Shown: positions 25,901-36,900, numbered from the stretch's first letter. The stretch is 64,000 nucleotides of DNA from Fratercula arctica (GCA_947846985.1 CANTUZ010000001.1:32388727-32452726), one strand, 5' to 3'. Notes: generated by a model not told the origin, from the letters alone. Numbers and translations are program-made.

Positions 25901-28900
25901 CCTTTTTTGAAGACTGGAGTGACATTGGCTTTCCTTCAGTCCTCAGGCACCTCGCCTGTTCTCCAGGACCTTTCAAAGATGATGGAGAGCGGCCCAGCAA
26001 TGACTTCTGCCAGCTCCCTCAGCACTCTCGGGTGCATCCCATCGGGGCCCATGGACTTGTGAATATCTAAATGATCTAATTGATCCCTCACTCGCTCCTC
26101 CTCAACCCAAGGGAAGTCTTCTTCTTTCCCTGTTACTTTATTCAACGCCTGGGACTTCTGAGGGCTGGGCCGAGCAGAAAAGACCGAAGCAAAGAAGGCA
26201 TTCAGTAACTCTGCCTTCTCCGCATCCTCCGTCACCATGACTCCTGTCTCATTCAACAGTGGGCCCACAACTTCTCTGGTCTTCCCCACCATTCAGCAAT
26301 TACAACTGTCTTTTCTATGATGGCTTTTTACAAAGACTGAACACGACACATTAGTACAACAAATGTGAGATTGGAGCAATTTCCCCCCTACACACAAGCT
26401 ATTGTACATAGAAGTACTGTGGCACATCAAGAGATGGAATACAGACCTGAGGTAGTAAGGACAATCTCACATCTGACTATTTAAAACCAACTGTAACATG
26501 TTCAAGTGTTATGGAAATTACAGATATGTTTTCAAAAGGAAATAGCTGAAAGCAGTCTAATAGAAGCTGCTACTTCCTATAAACACCTTTCTTACTAGTA
26601 AGGAAGCAGCAGTCACTGGGAGAACATAATCTTAAAGACCTACAATAGTCTCAGCATCTAGCAAAACAGTGACTTGCTAAAGGAAAAAATCATTTACTGT
26701 TCCAACGCCACATACTAAAGAAGTATTCAGGTATAGGAATTTTATATCTTTTTTCTTCATATGCTCATGACACATCAGGACAAATTTATGCTGTTTAATT
26801 TTGCAGCAATATTCTTTACTGGTACAGCAAAGTTTATTCTGGCTCACGCAATTCACAGCTACTGAAAACATCTGTGCCCACGTAGAAAAATGGTGTGAGA
26901 CACAGCCAATGAGAAAAATAAATGTACTAAGCTATGCCTGTGGTATTTTCTGTTTCAAGCAGCAAAGAGGCACTTTGTAGTCTGATTTTTGTCTTGCACA
27001 GAATAAAACTAAGACAAGTTTCATTGCACAGCTGAAGAGGCGAAGAGCCTGTTCCAGGAACTTGCTGACAAACGGCAACCTGCTAGCTTCCGAAAGCTCA
27101 AAGGAATTAATGTTAACCTTGCATTTACCTGTTCTTCAAAAAAAAAACCCAGAAAACATCTTAGCACTTCCCTTTAGTCTCTACTTTACTTTAGTCTCTA
27201 CTTTCCATGAAGTACTGTGGAATAGCTAGAAAATCCAGATGTCCTCCAACTGCTCAGCCAAACTAAATGTCAGTCCAGGTCAAAAATGCCACACAGAAAG
27301 CCATGAACTGGCTGATATATATTTTTTCCAGTTTCCGAAGTGGTAATTTTCTACAGCAGATTTCATGCCAGATCAGATGTCATTTTCTTTCTAAAGCCAA
27401 GATAAATGCTATGACATGTGCCTCAGGTGACTCAATAGAAATATTATTATGTGCTCACACCTAATCTGTATCTAATTTATATTGCCAGGTAATAAGGTAG
27501 ATGCACATTCAGTATGAGCGGACAAGGAGTGAAGGACTCTCATGCTGTTAAAATCATCAACTTGGTATATAATATAATCAGACAGGGAATTTATTCAGAT
27601 TAAGAGGTTGCAGATCAATCATACTTCTTTCAGCTGCACAGTAAACATTCTCAGAGTGCAATTAATCATCTTTCTGCTGGACTATCTGCGGTCAAGGGCT
27701 ACGCTGACAAAGAAAAAGGGTTACAAAGGACTGTGATCAAAGGATTACTTCTAGCTATACACAGATACTTCAGTTAAAACCAGATGGTACTCACAAAACC
27801 ACATGCTAAACTCTGTAGCTCCATGCTAATGACATAAACAATCACAGGAAAGATTAAATAAAGTCTTACACAGTGTAGACATCTTTATTTGCTACTTCCT
27901 TTTAATTTTAGCATAATAGAAGGTTCACGTACGGAGAACAATCTGTTTTCAAACTCTTAACACTCCTTGAAAGAACATATGGAAAACAAGAGTGACCTGC
28001 TTTTACAGAGCAGAAAGAATTTCCAAAGATCTCACAGCAGGATTTTGAAAAATACATAGCCACAGAAAGACTGAGTTGTGGACAGAGTACCAACCATACT
28101 ACAAGGCTACTGAACGTTTTCAAGACAAGTGACCTTTATTCTGGTCTGTAGGTAAGAACACTCTTCTCTCCAAAAAAACCCATACAATTTAATCACGAGA
28201 AGAAATCCGACGTACTAAGAAGCATCACTTCAAGACCCCTTCACACTGACGTTTTCATCTTGCTACTCACATCACACAAACACCCGGGCTCCAGTACACG
28301 AGCCATCCTACAGTTACTGCACAACATGAGGGCCCCCACTCCACGCATCTTTCAGCTTATTCACAGCTTCCTATCTGCCTTTAGAACAAAACACACAAGC
28401 AGCCCCTATCTGTAATAAATTACTTCCAATTTTCCATATGAAATTAAATTAGCTCTTTCTCTATATAGCAATCCGTATGCAGTATGTACATCAGAAACTG
28501 AGTAAGGCTGATGTCAGGTTCTATGTTTTTGTTTTCCTTTGAACATACAAAAAAGAAATTATATAAAGATATCATCTTTCTAAATATAGATCAATGCAGC
28601 AGATTAAATTAAAAAACCAAACCACCGCACAGGGAATAAGTAATTAACAATTCTAATGGCTAACACCACATGCGCTTCACTTTACCGCAAGTACATAATC
28701 AACAGTTCTTATAATATTTCCCTATCTTAGTTTTCACTGAAAACACATAAAGAATTATTTCAGTTGCTTTCTGGGTTTGTATTCAAGTGACTCACTCAAT
28801 TTCTGATACCTCCTCTTACTGCTTGTGCTTCTAAAATACTCATCGCTACATTTTTTCATTGCCTGTTAAGTAGTCTCTCTGGAATACTTCCTGTGCTAGC

Positions 28901-31519
28901 ATAATACGTGCTAAAAGGAAATTAAATCAGCCAGGTTTTTTATTCCAGCAGAACTGATTGCTCTCTCCCTCAAAGGAAGGATAAATTCAGCCTTGTTATC
29001 CCAGCTAGTGAAGATAAAAAGTACAGGTGCTACACTCTGTCATGCCTCTGAGTGTGTTGAAGGCCCCAGTAACACGGATGGTTGTTTCCAAGTTCAGGTC
29101 TGAAAGAATTCAAAGGATAAAATCCTGCACATCCTTTACTATGGCCTATTGATGTTAGGAACTTTGTAATTTTTTTTTTTTTTATTATCATTATTGTACA
29201 AGAAGACAAAGAAATTACAAGTTCAGACCATGTGCATGAAGGATTATATTAACACTTACTTGGAAGAGTAAAATTTAAGTGTTCCTTCTAGTTTGGTTTT
29301 CTCATTAAGCCAGGCAGCACTCTGCTCACCAAGTGGCATCAACTGTAAGCACAGATGTGCCTGAAAATTCCCGACGTGCTTCAAGAAACACCAAAGTTTT
29401 CAAGTGTTCAAGTGAACAAGCAAGTTCCATGTCCTGTCTCCAAATGCAGCCAACAGTGTATGCTTCAGGAAGAACAGGAGAACATAAGAAGAAAAGGCAT
29501 TTCCTCAGCATACTCTTCTAATTTCTAGGATCTTTCACTCAGCAATCATGGGGTATGGAAGCATATTCATTCCTAAACTCTCAATACGATTTTCTTGCCT
29601 CAATTTGTCAGAGGGCTTTTTGAGCTTCTGCAAAGTTTTGACGTTCACAACTTCCTATTGCAACAAGTTCCAAAATTTAACTACATGTTGTGCAAAATGG
29701 TACCTGCTTTGTTTGCTGTGAGCCCTGTCAGATGAAGTCATTTGACACACTCCTAATTCTTGTGTTCGACTCAACTCCTCCCTGTTCACCTTTGCCTATT
29801 CACTTCTTCCTTATCCACCTGTGAAATTTCTCATTACTTCAGACCTCTGTAAGATTTCCAAATCTATCCTCTTGCCAGCCTGAAAGGTAACAATGTCACT
29901 TAGAAGCTGCCTCCACCGCCACTATTCCTTGTTCCCCAGATCATCCCTGGTGCTCTCCTCTGTACTGTTTCTAGGTCCGCTGTATACTTTCCACAATGGG
30001 GAGGATGAGACCAGAACTACACACCATATTCAGGATACGGGCAACATGATGGCACAATAATATTTTCTTTTTTGTTCTCTGTCTCTTTTGTAATCATGCC
30101 AAATGTTGAATCTGCTTATTTGACATGGCATTCTTACAGAGTTATCCATGTCTGCTGAAAACCGAACCCTCCTGAATGACAACAGCCAGCGGAGACCCAA
30201 TCACCATGTACATATAATTAGAATAGTTATTCTCTGTGCATGTCAGATTAGATTTTTCAGCTCTGAATTTCATCTGCCATTTTATCATCCTGTCACTCAG
30301 TATGTCACGATATACTTCTGCAGCTTTCTGATGTCAGCTTTCATTTTTACTGTGCTGGATAAGCTATTACAACTGGAGCACTACACAGCATTCACTACAG
30401 TTTCATGAAACCAGACACTCAGGTATCAGTACAGAAGAGCAAGCCAGATGCAGTGACCTACTTACCACCAGCAATACTGCACTGCAAAGTAAGTCTGAAA
30501 TTCCCCACCATTTTCAAGGGCCACAATAAGATGTTTTGGTAGTTGAATTACAATGGTGTCACACTCCCTCACCACACGAGACCAGTATTTGGGTACTACC
30601 CTGTCCTCGCAGGTTCTTTCAAGTTAACGGTCTGAACCTGTTCCCTCCATCCCCAAAGGAGGAAGAGGTGGCTACTGTTTCTCCCCAGACAGAACAAATA
30701 CACATCTAGAAAAATGGGTGTACACCCACAGGGGACTAGAAGGGGGCCAGAGCTTTGAGTCTCGCCTTTCCTGAGCTAAGGCTTGCTGCTACCAGCAGAA
30801 GCAGCCAAGCCATCTTCCTTCCATAGAACGGAGCTAGTACGTAGGCAAGATACAAACACCATGGCCTAGTTTGCAGCAGCAGATGCGAGTGTGGGCCTGC
30901 AGCAGGAAGGAGCTTGGGTTTTATCCAAAGTTCTTTGTACCTTTTCACAGCACCTTCACTATAGCTGTACTTCTCTAGCACCAAGATGAGCTGTAGTGAC
31001 AAGATGCAAAGCGTTTATTTTTCTTGGGTTGTTTTGTTTTAAGCAGGATGTGAATCTGGGAGAACTCAAACTTTCTCCGACTCTCAGAGTTTGGGGAAAA
31101 TAAAAGTTACGCTGCCATGTTTGTTACCCTTAATAAAGCAGGAGCCAAGGACAGCTGCCGCGTAGCCCAGTTTTCCCTGCTGGTGTTCCCTTTACCGCAG
31201 CAGCCGCCCGGGCAGCCGCCACGCCCGCGTCTACGAGAAGGGGAAGGGGGGCACCGGCTGCCCCGGGGGCACCGGGCAACCCCGGCCCCACACGGCGGGC
31301 CGGCTCTCCCCCGCGTCCCAGGCACGGCCCCGCTCCGCGCTGCCGCCCGGCCTCCTGCATGGGACCCGCCGGCCGCCACCAGGCCGGGAGTGGAGGCTCG
31401 GCCGCCACAGTCCGCGCCAGGCCGGGCCCGGGGGAGCGCCGGTGGCTTCTCACCTTCACCAGCCACATGCCCGTGTTCTGCTTGGCCCCGGTGAGGTCCA
31501 GCTCGCCCTTCTCGCTCAT
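19847..31519 (-). CDS. GTF2F2: GTF2F2 (RAP30, TFIIF beta subunit), coding exons 1-4 of a split gene
   Basis: RAP30 pairs with RAP74 (GTF2F1) to form TFIIF, which binds RNA polymerase II, brings it to the promoter and supports initiation and early elongation in the nucleus. Four minus-strand exons (31519-31454, 22040-21967, 21444-21426, 19991-19847) join in phase to give residues 1-101. Recognisable pieces are [17 protein letters not shown] at the N-terminus, [19 protein letters not shown], then [18 protein letters not shown] and [15 protein letters not shown]. These match vertebrate RAP30 as I remember it, nearly residue for residue. This is the triple-barrel RAP74-dimerisation half. The linker and C-terminal winged helix (total about 249 residues in human) are absent and must lie beyond position 1. 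Introns 1-3 are about 9.4 kb, 522 bp and 1.4 kb. All introns have GT-AG ends. Family identity is very secure; only the exon set further left is unknown. Confidence 0.96.
19992..21425 (-). other. GTF2F2 intron 3
   Basis: 1,434 bp between exons 3 and 4 with GT-AG ends. Apart from a MIR-like fragment near 21195 I recognise nothing in it. Confidence 0.85.
21195..21300 (+). mobile_element. MIR-like SINE fragment
   Basis: TTTTTTACAGATGGCTAAAC, AAACTGAGGGAACAAAGAGG, then a diverged GTCCCGAAGTAAAT and GGGCAGAGCTATGAACAGAA. The order matches the MIR 3' half (TTTTACAGATG, AAACTGAGGCACAGAGAGG, then GGCAGAGC..AGAACC). This is the best MIR-like match in the window. Confidence 0.6.
21426..21444 (-). CDS. 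GTF2F2: GTF2F2 coding exon 3 (19-nt microexon)
   Basis: One base completes the Lys codon left open by exon 2, followed by six codons for NQGRTE. The acceptor is TTTTCTTTTGCAG and the donor GAA|GTAAG. The frame works only if this 19-nt exon is included: without it exon 2 (phase 2) would not join exon 4 (phase 0). RAP30 has TQGRTE or a close variant at this point, which confirms it. Confidence 0.93.
21445..21966 (-). other. GTF2F2 intron 2
   Basis: 522 bp between exons 2 and 3. It includes a T22 run at 21535-21556 (A22 on the sense strand). No other feature was recognised. Confidence 0.85.
21535..21556 (+). repeat. Poly-T tract (T22)
   Basis: Twenty-two consecutive T residues in GTF2F2 intron 2, about 90 bp upstream of the microexon on the sense strand. 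Confidence 0.85.
21967..22040 (-). CDS. GTF2F2: GTF2F2 coding exon 2
   Basis: This 74-nt exon encodes VPKYLSQQW followed by [15 protein letters not shown] and two bases of the next Lys codon. The acceptor is CTTTCCTTAG and the donor is AA|GTAAGC. It begins in phase 0, matching exon 1, and ends in phase 2. A sense-oriented CR1 copy begins only about 130 bp upstream of its acceptor. Confidence 0.95.
22172..22950 (-). mobile_element. CR1 LINE, 5'-truncated (about 0.8 kb)
   Basis: The 3' terminus is at left (AGAATCATAGAATGG, GGTTGGAAGGGACC). It continues rightward through the 3' UTR and the C-terminal part of the reverse transcriptase ORF. Remnants include [21 protein letters not shown] and [12 protein letters not shown] (22586-22831). 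There are several frame breaks. Homology fades near 22950. It sits in intron 1 only about 130 bp upstream of the exon 2 acceptor, in the sense orientation. Confidence 0.93.
24516..26292 (-). mobile_element. CR1 LINE, 5'-truncated (about 1.8 kb), near-intact reverse transcriptase
   Basis: The 3' end at left has three octamer copies (TCATAGAATCATAGAATCAT), then a short 3' UTR and the ORF2 stop at 24604. CR1 ORF2 encodes an endonuclease and reverse transcriptase that copy the RNA into the target site. One frame runs from 26292 to 24604 on the minus strand with a single interruption, a TGA at 25938-25936 where the family has Trp. Visible RT landmarks are [24 protein letters not shown], the motif A block [11 protein letters not shown], the motif B block [15 protein letters not shown] and the catalytic FADD at 25407-25396. 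The endonuclease domain and 5' end are missing, so it cannot be autonomous. It is the least decayed copy here. Confidence 0.95.
24604..26292 (-). pseudogene. CR1 ORF2 reverse transcriptase, truncated and with one stop
   Basis: This is the coding part of the 24516-26292 CR1 copy: 118 codons, a TGA, then a frame in which the last 412 codons start from a Met. Both parts are in the same frame with no indel. The C-terminus ends [10 protein letters not shown], typical of CR1. All three RT carboxylates appear present. The upstream limit is the truncation point of the element. Confidence 0.88.
27173..27206 (+). repeat. 17-bp tandem duplication
   Basis: TTTAGTCTCTACTTTAC is followed directly by TTTAGTCTCTACTTTCC. 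Two copies differ by one base. It lies in intron 1. Confidence 0.75.
29600..30345 (-). mobile_element. Diverged old CR1 copy (about 0.75 kb)
   Basis: The plus strand reads as the reverse complement of an old CR1 3' coding region. Successive landmarks are TTCCTATTGCAACAAGTTCC (29650), GGTGCTCTCCTCTGTACTGT (29951), CATATTCAGGATACGGGCAA (30027) and GAATTTCATCTGCCATTTTA (30267) followed by CTGTCACTCAGTATGTC. The last block encodes the conserved ...KWQMKF region in old CR1 families. Frames are fully decayed. It lies in GTF2F2 intron 1. Confidence 0.75.
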
Positions 31520-31760
31520 GGCGGTGCAGGTGGCCGGCGCCCAGGCGGAGGACGGGACTGGCGCTTCCTGCTCCCGGCGGCCGCTTGTACCCGCCCGGAC
31601 CCGCACAGCAGCGCACCGCGGCAGACGGCGGCCCGCAGAGGACAAACATCCTCTGCTCGCGGAGCACGGCGGGACGACGGGCCCCTGCTGCCGTGAGGCC
31701 CGGGTTCGAGTCCCCGCTCCGGCGCGGCTGCTGCCGGGAGGGGCTTCGACATGGCGGCCA
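31150..31760 (-). promoter_or_regulatory. CpG-island promoter and 5' UTR of GTF2F2
   Basis: This is the only long GC- and CpG-rich stretch around a gene start here; the flanking DNA is AT-rich. It contains coding exon 1 and extends about 240 bp upstream of the ATG and 300 bp into intron 1. No TATA box is seen at a sensible distance, as usual for housekeeping promoters. A plus-strand ATGGCGGCC near 31751 resembles the YY1 core site common in such promoters, and a related CATGGCAGC lies near 31115 on the minus strand. The exact transcription start cannot be read. Confidence 0.75.
31454..31519 (-). CDS. GTF2F2: GTF2F2 coding exon 1
   Basis: This exon encodes 22 residues starting [11 protein letters not shown] and ending in MWLVK, then a GTGAGAAG donor at phase 0. 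The start codon at 31519-31517 has G at -3 (CACCGCC before ATG). It was chosen because the peptide aligns with the known RAP30 N-terminus from its first residue. The same frame stays open further upstream in GC-rich sequence to a TTG near 31645, but that extension has no family counterpart. The exon sits inside the CpG-rich promoter. Confidence 0.96.
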
Positions 31761-32014
31761 CAAAAAAATATTCTCTCCCCGCACAGGAAGGGTTATCCCG
31801 GCATGCTGGAGAACGGCAGCAGCATGCAAAATGATCTAGAGAAACTGGAGGAGCAGTCTGGAGAGAGGAGACACCGCCATGACAGGGCTCTCCTGAGTGG
31901 GCAGGAAATGGCGGGCTGGGGAGCAGCGCTGGGGAAAGGCGTCAAAGCAGCACCGTGTGCCCAAACGTCACAGAAGGGAGGAAAAAAGAGCAGGTGAATC
32001 ATTTACCGTGGATA

Positions 32015-32230
32015 AACAGGGAAGAATTAGGCTTAGCTTTCTGCAAAGGGATCTCACAGTGAAGCGTTGGAACAGGCTGTCCGAAGATGGGATGGCGTCT
32101 CGGTCACTGAAAATGTCTTAGGTCAGGAGAGAGCAGGTGCCTGCCAGTTCTGCTTCAAGATGGGGGGATTTGGCTTAGATAACCTCTCTTAGTCCCTATT
32201 TTATGACTCTGTCCCTATCGCTGGGGTAGT
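32015..32230 (+). mobile_element. Diverged CR1 3' end, plus orientation
   Basis: GTGAAGCGTTGGAACAGGCT followed by GTCCGAAGATGGGATGGCGT corresponds to the CR1 VRRWNRL..EVVES-type block. The 3' UTR follows with TTAGATAACCTCTCTTAG and an octamer-like tail TTTTATGACTCTGTC near 32200. It is strongly diverged. Confidence 0.6.
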
Positions 32231-32239
32231 TTTCCTAAC

Positions 32240-32550
32240 AGCTATACTGTTTCCCTTGTTACACTTTAAGCTCATTATTTCTCTTCTATCCATTGTGGAC
32301 ACGGAGAGCATTTTATTACCTTCCTCTCTGCAGTTTTACTTCATCCCTTCGCTGAGATGTATCCCTTTGGTTTGTCTCCACTTATACCAAACAACCTCAC
32401 TTTGTTCAATTTTGTCTCGTAGGTCATATTTTCTAGACCTCTGGTCGTGTCCGTTCCTCTCTGAATTCTCCCCAGTACGGGTCTACATCCTCCCTGAAGT
32501 CTGGCTGCACATCAGTGAAGGTCGTACTCCGTCTGAGACTCCACCAGCAG
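32240..32550 (-). mobile_element. Diverged old CR1 piece, minus orientation
   Basis: ACTTTAAGCTCATTATTTCT, CATTGTGGACACGGAGAGCA, GTAGGTCATATTTTCTAGAC and GTCTACATCCTCCCTGAAGT follow the order of a CR1 3' coding region read on the opposite strand. Its 3' side faces the 3' side of the plus-oriented piece just to the left. Confidence 0.6.
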
Positions 32551-33393
32551 CAAGCAGAGCATATTTCTGATAAAATACGCAAGACATTGCTCACCTGGCT
32601 TGCAGAAAACCAGCTCAGTATTACATCTCAGGTCTGATAGTCTGCCTTTCTAATTATAGACGAGCATGTAGGTAACCAAGGAGGCCAATGCTTTTATGCG
32701 TATCTGAAGCAACAGCAGCTAACATTGAACTATTCTGATTAGGATTAATTGCATTTAAAGATGAGTTTTGTTTTTACATTGGAACTGTACTTGTCTGCAG
32801 AACTCAGCCGGGAGGGTGGATGAAGCTTATACTGTTAGTCAGCTTCCATTAAAAATTCATATTTCATTAAGGCAATGTTTCACAGACACCCCAGAGGCAT
32901 CTCCCCGAATGCTAACAAAAATGAGAGCAGATGCATCTTAACAGTGGTAAAAACAGCCACTGTTCCTGGGACTGTGTGACCCCCAAATATTATAGGTCTA
33001 AGACCCTTAGGTTTTGTTCATCTGGAAAAAAGGTGGATCTACACAGACAAATACCATCACTTTACAGTTTACTTTTGAGTCCTACTCCACTGAATCTCTG
33101 TGCTGTACATGGGACAGTTTGTTTCTGGCGTCTCTTTGAGAACAAGCCACTGAATTCCCTCTAAGAGAAAACCAGAGGCATGGCTGGATATCCAAGAAGG
33201 TATGGATGCAGCCATATCCCACCTTGCTCTCTGTACCCAGCACGGTCCTCCAGCATAACTCCAATACCGCACTCTCAACCACAGCCAAAAGCTCTCAGGT
33301 CATTTTTCAGGGTACGTGCTGTTCCCCACCCTCCTACAAAACAACTTGGTGATGGGTCTGGCAGAAATGAGGGGCTCAGTGGTATGATTTTCC

Positions 33394-33930
33394 TAGAATC
33401 ACAGAATGGTTTGGGTTGGAAGGGACCTTTATAGATCATCTAGTCCAACCCCTCTGCCATGGGCAGGGATATCTTCCACTAGACCAGGTTGCTCAAAATC
33501 CCATCCAGCCTGGCCTTGAACACTTCCAGGGATGGGGCATCCACAACGTCCCTGGGCAAATTGTTCCAGTGCCTCACCACCTTCATCATAAAAAAATTCT
33601 TCCTTATGTCCAGTCTAATCCTACCCTCTTCAGTTTACAACCATTGCCCCTTGTCCTGTCACTACAGGCCCTGGGTGAAAAGTCTCTCTCCAGTTTTCTT
33701 GTAGGCCCCCTTTAGGTACTGGAAGGCTTCTATAAGGTCTCCTCGGAACCTTCTCTTCTCCAGGCTGAACAACCCTAACTATCTCAGCCTGTTTTCACAG
33801 GAGAGGTGTTCCATCCCTCTCACCATTTTCATGTCCCTCCTCTGGATCCACTCTAACAGGTCCATGTCTATCTTGTACTGGGGACCCCAGAGCTGGATGA
33901 GGTACTCCAGATGGGGTCTCAGATTTTCCC
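33394..33930 (-). mobile_element. CR1 LINE, 5'-truncated (about 0.54 kb)
   Basis: The 3' terminus is at left (AGAATCACAGAATGG, GGTTGGAAGGGACC). Then come the 3' UTR and the C-terminal RT coding region, visible as CCTCTGGATCCACTCTAACA and ATGAGGTACTCCAGATGGGG before homology stops. The frame is broken. Confidence 0.92.
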
Positions 33931-36900
33931 CTGGGATAAACATTGACTTAACGACGAAGTTTTCCCTCTGCCACCGCCTTAAACTCAGTCTGCATGCTCA
34001 GGTTGCACCCGCCACCCCTTTTAAAAAAGGAAAAAGCTGTGGAATGGCTGTTTCTAACAGGAATGACTTTTTTAGCGAGGTGACATCACGGTGGGTTCAG
34101 ACAGGCCTGTACTCTGCCAGGTGAGTGACGGAAGGAGAGGAGCTCTGCTTGCAAGTGGCCTGGCTGCAGGCAGCAGCAGCGTGGCTGACCACCTCGGGAC
34201 TCCTTAGAGAAGGAATGCAGGAGCAGCCATCGCTCCTGTTCCAGGCGTAAATGACAATAGCGGAAACCTCTGTAAAGCCTGGCAATTGGGGTGGCTCAGC
34301 TGGCAACCTGGAGGGGAAGGCAGCCAGGCAGAGATCTCTCCTGGCTCCCTCCAGGCAGCCTCTCCAGACCCGTTTCCATGGAAACTGAATTTAAAGGGAC
34401 AACAAGCAGGAAAAGAGCACATTTTCATTAATTCCTCATTTAAAATCTCAACCTTCTATTTGCCAGGGACACATTTAGTGCCACGGAGGACGATCTGGGG
34501 GCCAGCTGCAGAGCTGTGTGTTAGTCACCCATTTTCTTCTTGCTTGCATGGAAACAGATGTTGTGTCTGAGGAGATACGTGGCCAAATTCAGACTTGCAC
34601 AACCTTCCTCTCTTTCCCCCCCCACCCCCATACAACTAGGTGAGATGAAGAGGCTGCAATGTCATTGCAGCCGCACACAGTTTCTCTTCATCGGTTTTAG
34701 GAATGGACTGATCGCCACAGCCTGATGGTACCGGTTGAAAACCAGTGTAGCAGAAGATGCAAAAGGCCTGATGCTGTCCTGTTGAAGCTGACAGGCATTT
34801 TGCCTTTAGGAGCTCACATGCTTTCCCCAAAGCCCAGCAAGGATGAGGGGAAATGTGCTTCTAGGGGTTAGTAGTGGTCCCACCCAAGATGTCAGTGATG
34901 GACACCAGTGAACAAGTTTCACTGAAAACACTTCTCAGTAATCAAATGGAGGTTTTAGGGGGAAAAGACCTACTGGCAAAGTGAATTGCACATGGGAATG
35001 CTCAAACCACTCAGCTGTCTCCTCTGTGGGGAAAACCTGCTTTATTGTTGTGTAGCCCTGAACCATGACACCTGGGAAGGCTCATCAGCTCCTGGCACGG
35101 TGGTGCACATCTCCCCAAGGGAAAGCACTCTCCCCGGACACAGCACTCACACATGTGCTGGTCACCTTTTCATGACTCGCTGGTTCCACTGGAGGGAAGG
35201 AGACCTGGACACGCAGCAGAGGACCGGCCAGCGAGTCTGGAGGCCACGTGCTTTCTTTTCCTGAGCCCCCCTAATAGCACCAAATGGAGGAACCCCCTCA
35301 GGACAGCTCTTCAAGATGTCAGGATTCATTTGTCTCAGCTTCACTGGTTTTAGTTGCAAGATGATTCAACATAGTTCTTATTGCTTGCCTGGTAGGAAGA
35401 AGTCATGGGATAACGTTTTAGAAACACTGGAGGTCTTGATGAAAACTACATTTTTCCATATTTTTTCTGGTGCAGAGAAACCCCTAGGGAAGCGAAGCAG
35501 GCTCTGTATAAAGGATATAAAATAAAGCACATGATAATCAGTGTATTATGAGCTAATACAACACACAGATCTATATTGCTCTCTGTGCAGATGTCCCCAA
35601 ACCTTCCACATCAGGTAAAGTAGCAGATGACAAACAGTTTTCATACACTAGATCAAACAAATCAACTATAATCACACTAAACTGCAAGCACTGAATTATA
35701 TTAAGCAGGTGGATCCCAACTTGTGTTTCAGTTTATAAGCAAGGCAGAGTGCGTGTGTGGAATTTTAACAAGAGGAACAAAATTTCCCTACCCCAGGTGC
35801 GTGACAACCGAGAAGAAGATCATTGCTTTGAGTGACAGAAAAATGGACCCACAGCCATCTCTGGCTCCTTTTCACTGCTCTGACAGCAAAGAGTTTGCAG
35901 ACCCCCTGTCTTTATTACTTTCCACGTGGTGGATGAGGAGAAGTGTGCATCTGGCACAAGGCAAGGAGGAGAGGGACTGCAGATCCTGGCTACGGTCCTG
36001 TGAAATCACACTAAGCACACAAAAGTCCCTTCCTACCTGAACTGCTGCAGCCACTTCGCTGCTCTGGGACTCACGCTCCAGATGTGCTACAGGGGTCCAA
36101 CTGTGGGCTCTCCCTGCAAGATAAACCACACCACTGAGCCACAGGCTCCCTTACTGTGAAAAGCATTAGAGCATGGCCAGCAAGCCCCCATCCCATCACA
36201 GTGCTCATGTGGCTGGGGACACGTAGGGGTGGGAAGAGTTTGGAAGAGGCCACAAGGCGCCCAGGTCACGCTGACCACCTGGCTGGCTTGAGAACTGGGC
36301 AGCCCTAAAAGCCAGAGGCCACGAGCTCCTTCCTGTAGCCAGATGCAGCATGGCCATCTCGCAGCCCAGAGGCTTGGGTATCTGAGACCAAAGTATTCAC
36401 TTAGATTAATGCAGCTAGAAGACCTCGTTTTGGTGATTTCTCACTCCTCATGGCGAGTCTCCTTAGGGATGGCTGGAGCACCCTTCTGCTTTTCTGGCTG
36501 CTGGTGCTGAGCATGTTGCAGGACCACCACCCCTTTGAATCACACTTCACATTTGATGGAAGCCCTTGGCATCTGCAAGTGATTCCTGGTAGTTTTGGGA
36601 TGCTTTTTCATCTCTTGGTTCCCAGGTTTCCAGAAGTCATTTCACCAGGAAATGGTGAAGCCCCAGAAATCTGATTTCAGCTCTCCTCTTCTCTGTGGAT
36701 GGGGTGACATGCCCAGTCTGTTTTTGAGCATTGCCATGTGCTGGAGGAGCTGAGTGCTGCCCACATCTGTATGCTCCCTGAGTTCAGCTTCGTACACAGG
36801 AGCTGTACTGGGCCAGCATATAGGGTCAAAACATTCGAGTTTGGAGCTAGAGCTAAGATCTGCTGCCAGGCACAAAAGGAAGCTCCTGCAGAAGCTGACT

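Larger units (their letters stand above)
22041..31453 (-). other. GTF2F2 intron 1
   Basis: About 9.4 kb. It holds two young CR1 copies (22172-22950 and 24516-26292) and one old CR1 piece (29600-30345), all in the sense orientation of the gene. The rest (22951-24515, 26293-29599, 30346-31150) is unique-looking AT-rich sequence with only short repeats and no convincing exon. Confidence 0.85.
31761..33393. other. Intergenic DNA upstream of the GTF2F2 promoter
   Basis: Mildly GC-rich near the promoter, then AT-rich. Recognisable content is limited to the two old CR1 pieces at 32015-32550. From 32550 to 33393 nothing is recognised. Confidence 0.6.

Noticed and set aside
24604..26292. CR1 reverse transcriptase frame as a host gene
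   Set aside because: Its motifs and its CR1 3' end show it is transposon sequence, truncated and carrying a stop.
31520..31645. In-frame N-terminal extension of GTF2F2 upstream of the ATG
   Set aside because: The frame is open but has no upstream ATG, only a TTG, and RAP30 is not known to extend beyond the [15 protein letters not shown] start.
31695..31725. tRNA B-box-like GGGTTCGAGTCCCC
   Set aside because: The T-arm stem has a mismatch, and no acceptor stem, anticodon arm or A box is found upstream.
31107..31829. 240-codon minus-strand frame over the CpG island
   Set aside because: It is a GC-rich shadow frame; the real exon 1 is in another frame and is proven by its RAP30 match and splice junction.
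31359..31997. 212-codon plus-strand frame opposite GTF2F2 exon 1
   Set aside because: Low-complexity Arg/Ala/Gly/Pro composition from GC-rich DNA, no family resemblance, and it overlaps a proven exon on the other strand.
36450..36674. 74-codon plus-strand frame with a signal-peptide-like start (MASLLRDGWSTLLLFWLL)
   Set aside because: Short, isolated, no splice context or family match; a hydrophobic start is common by chance in T-rich DNA.
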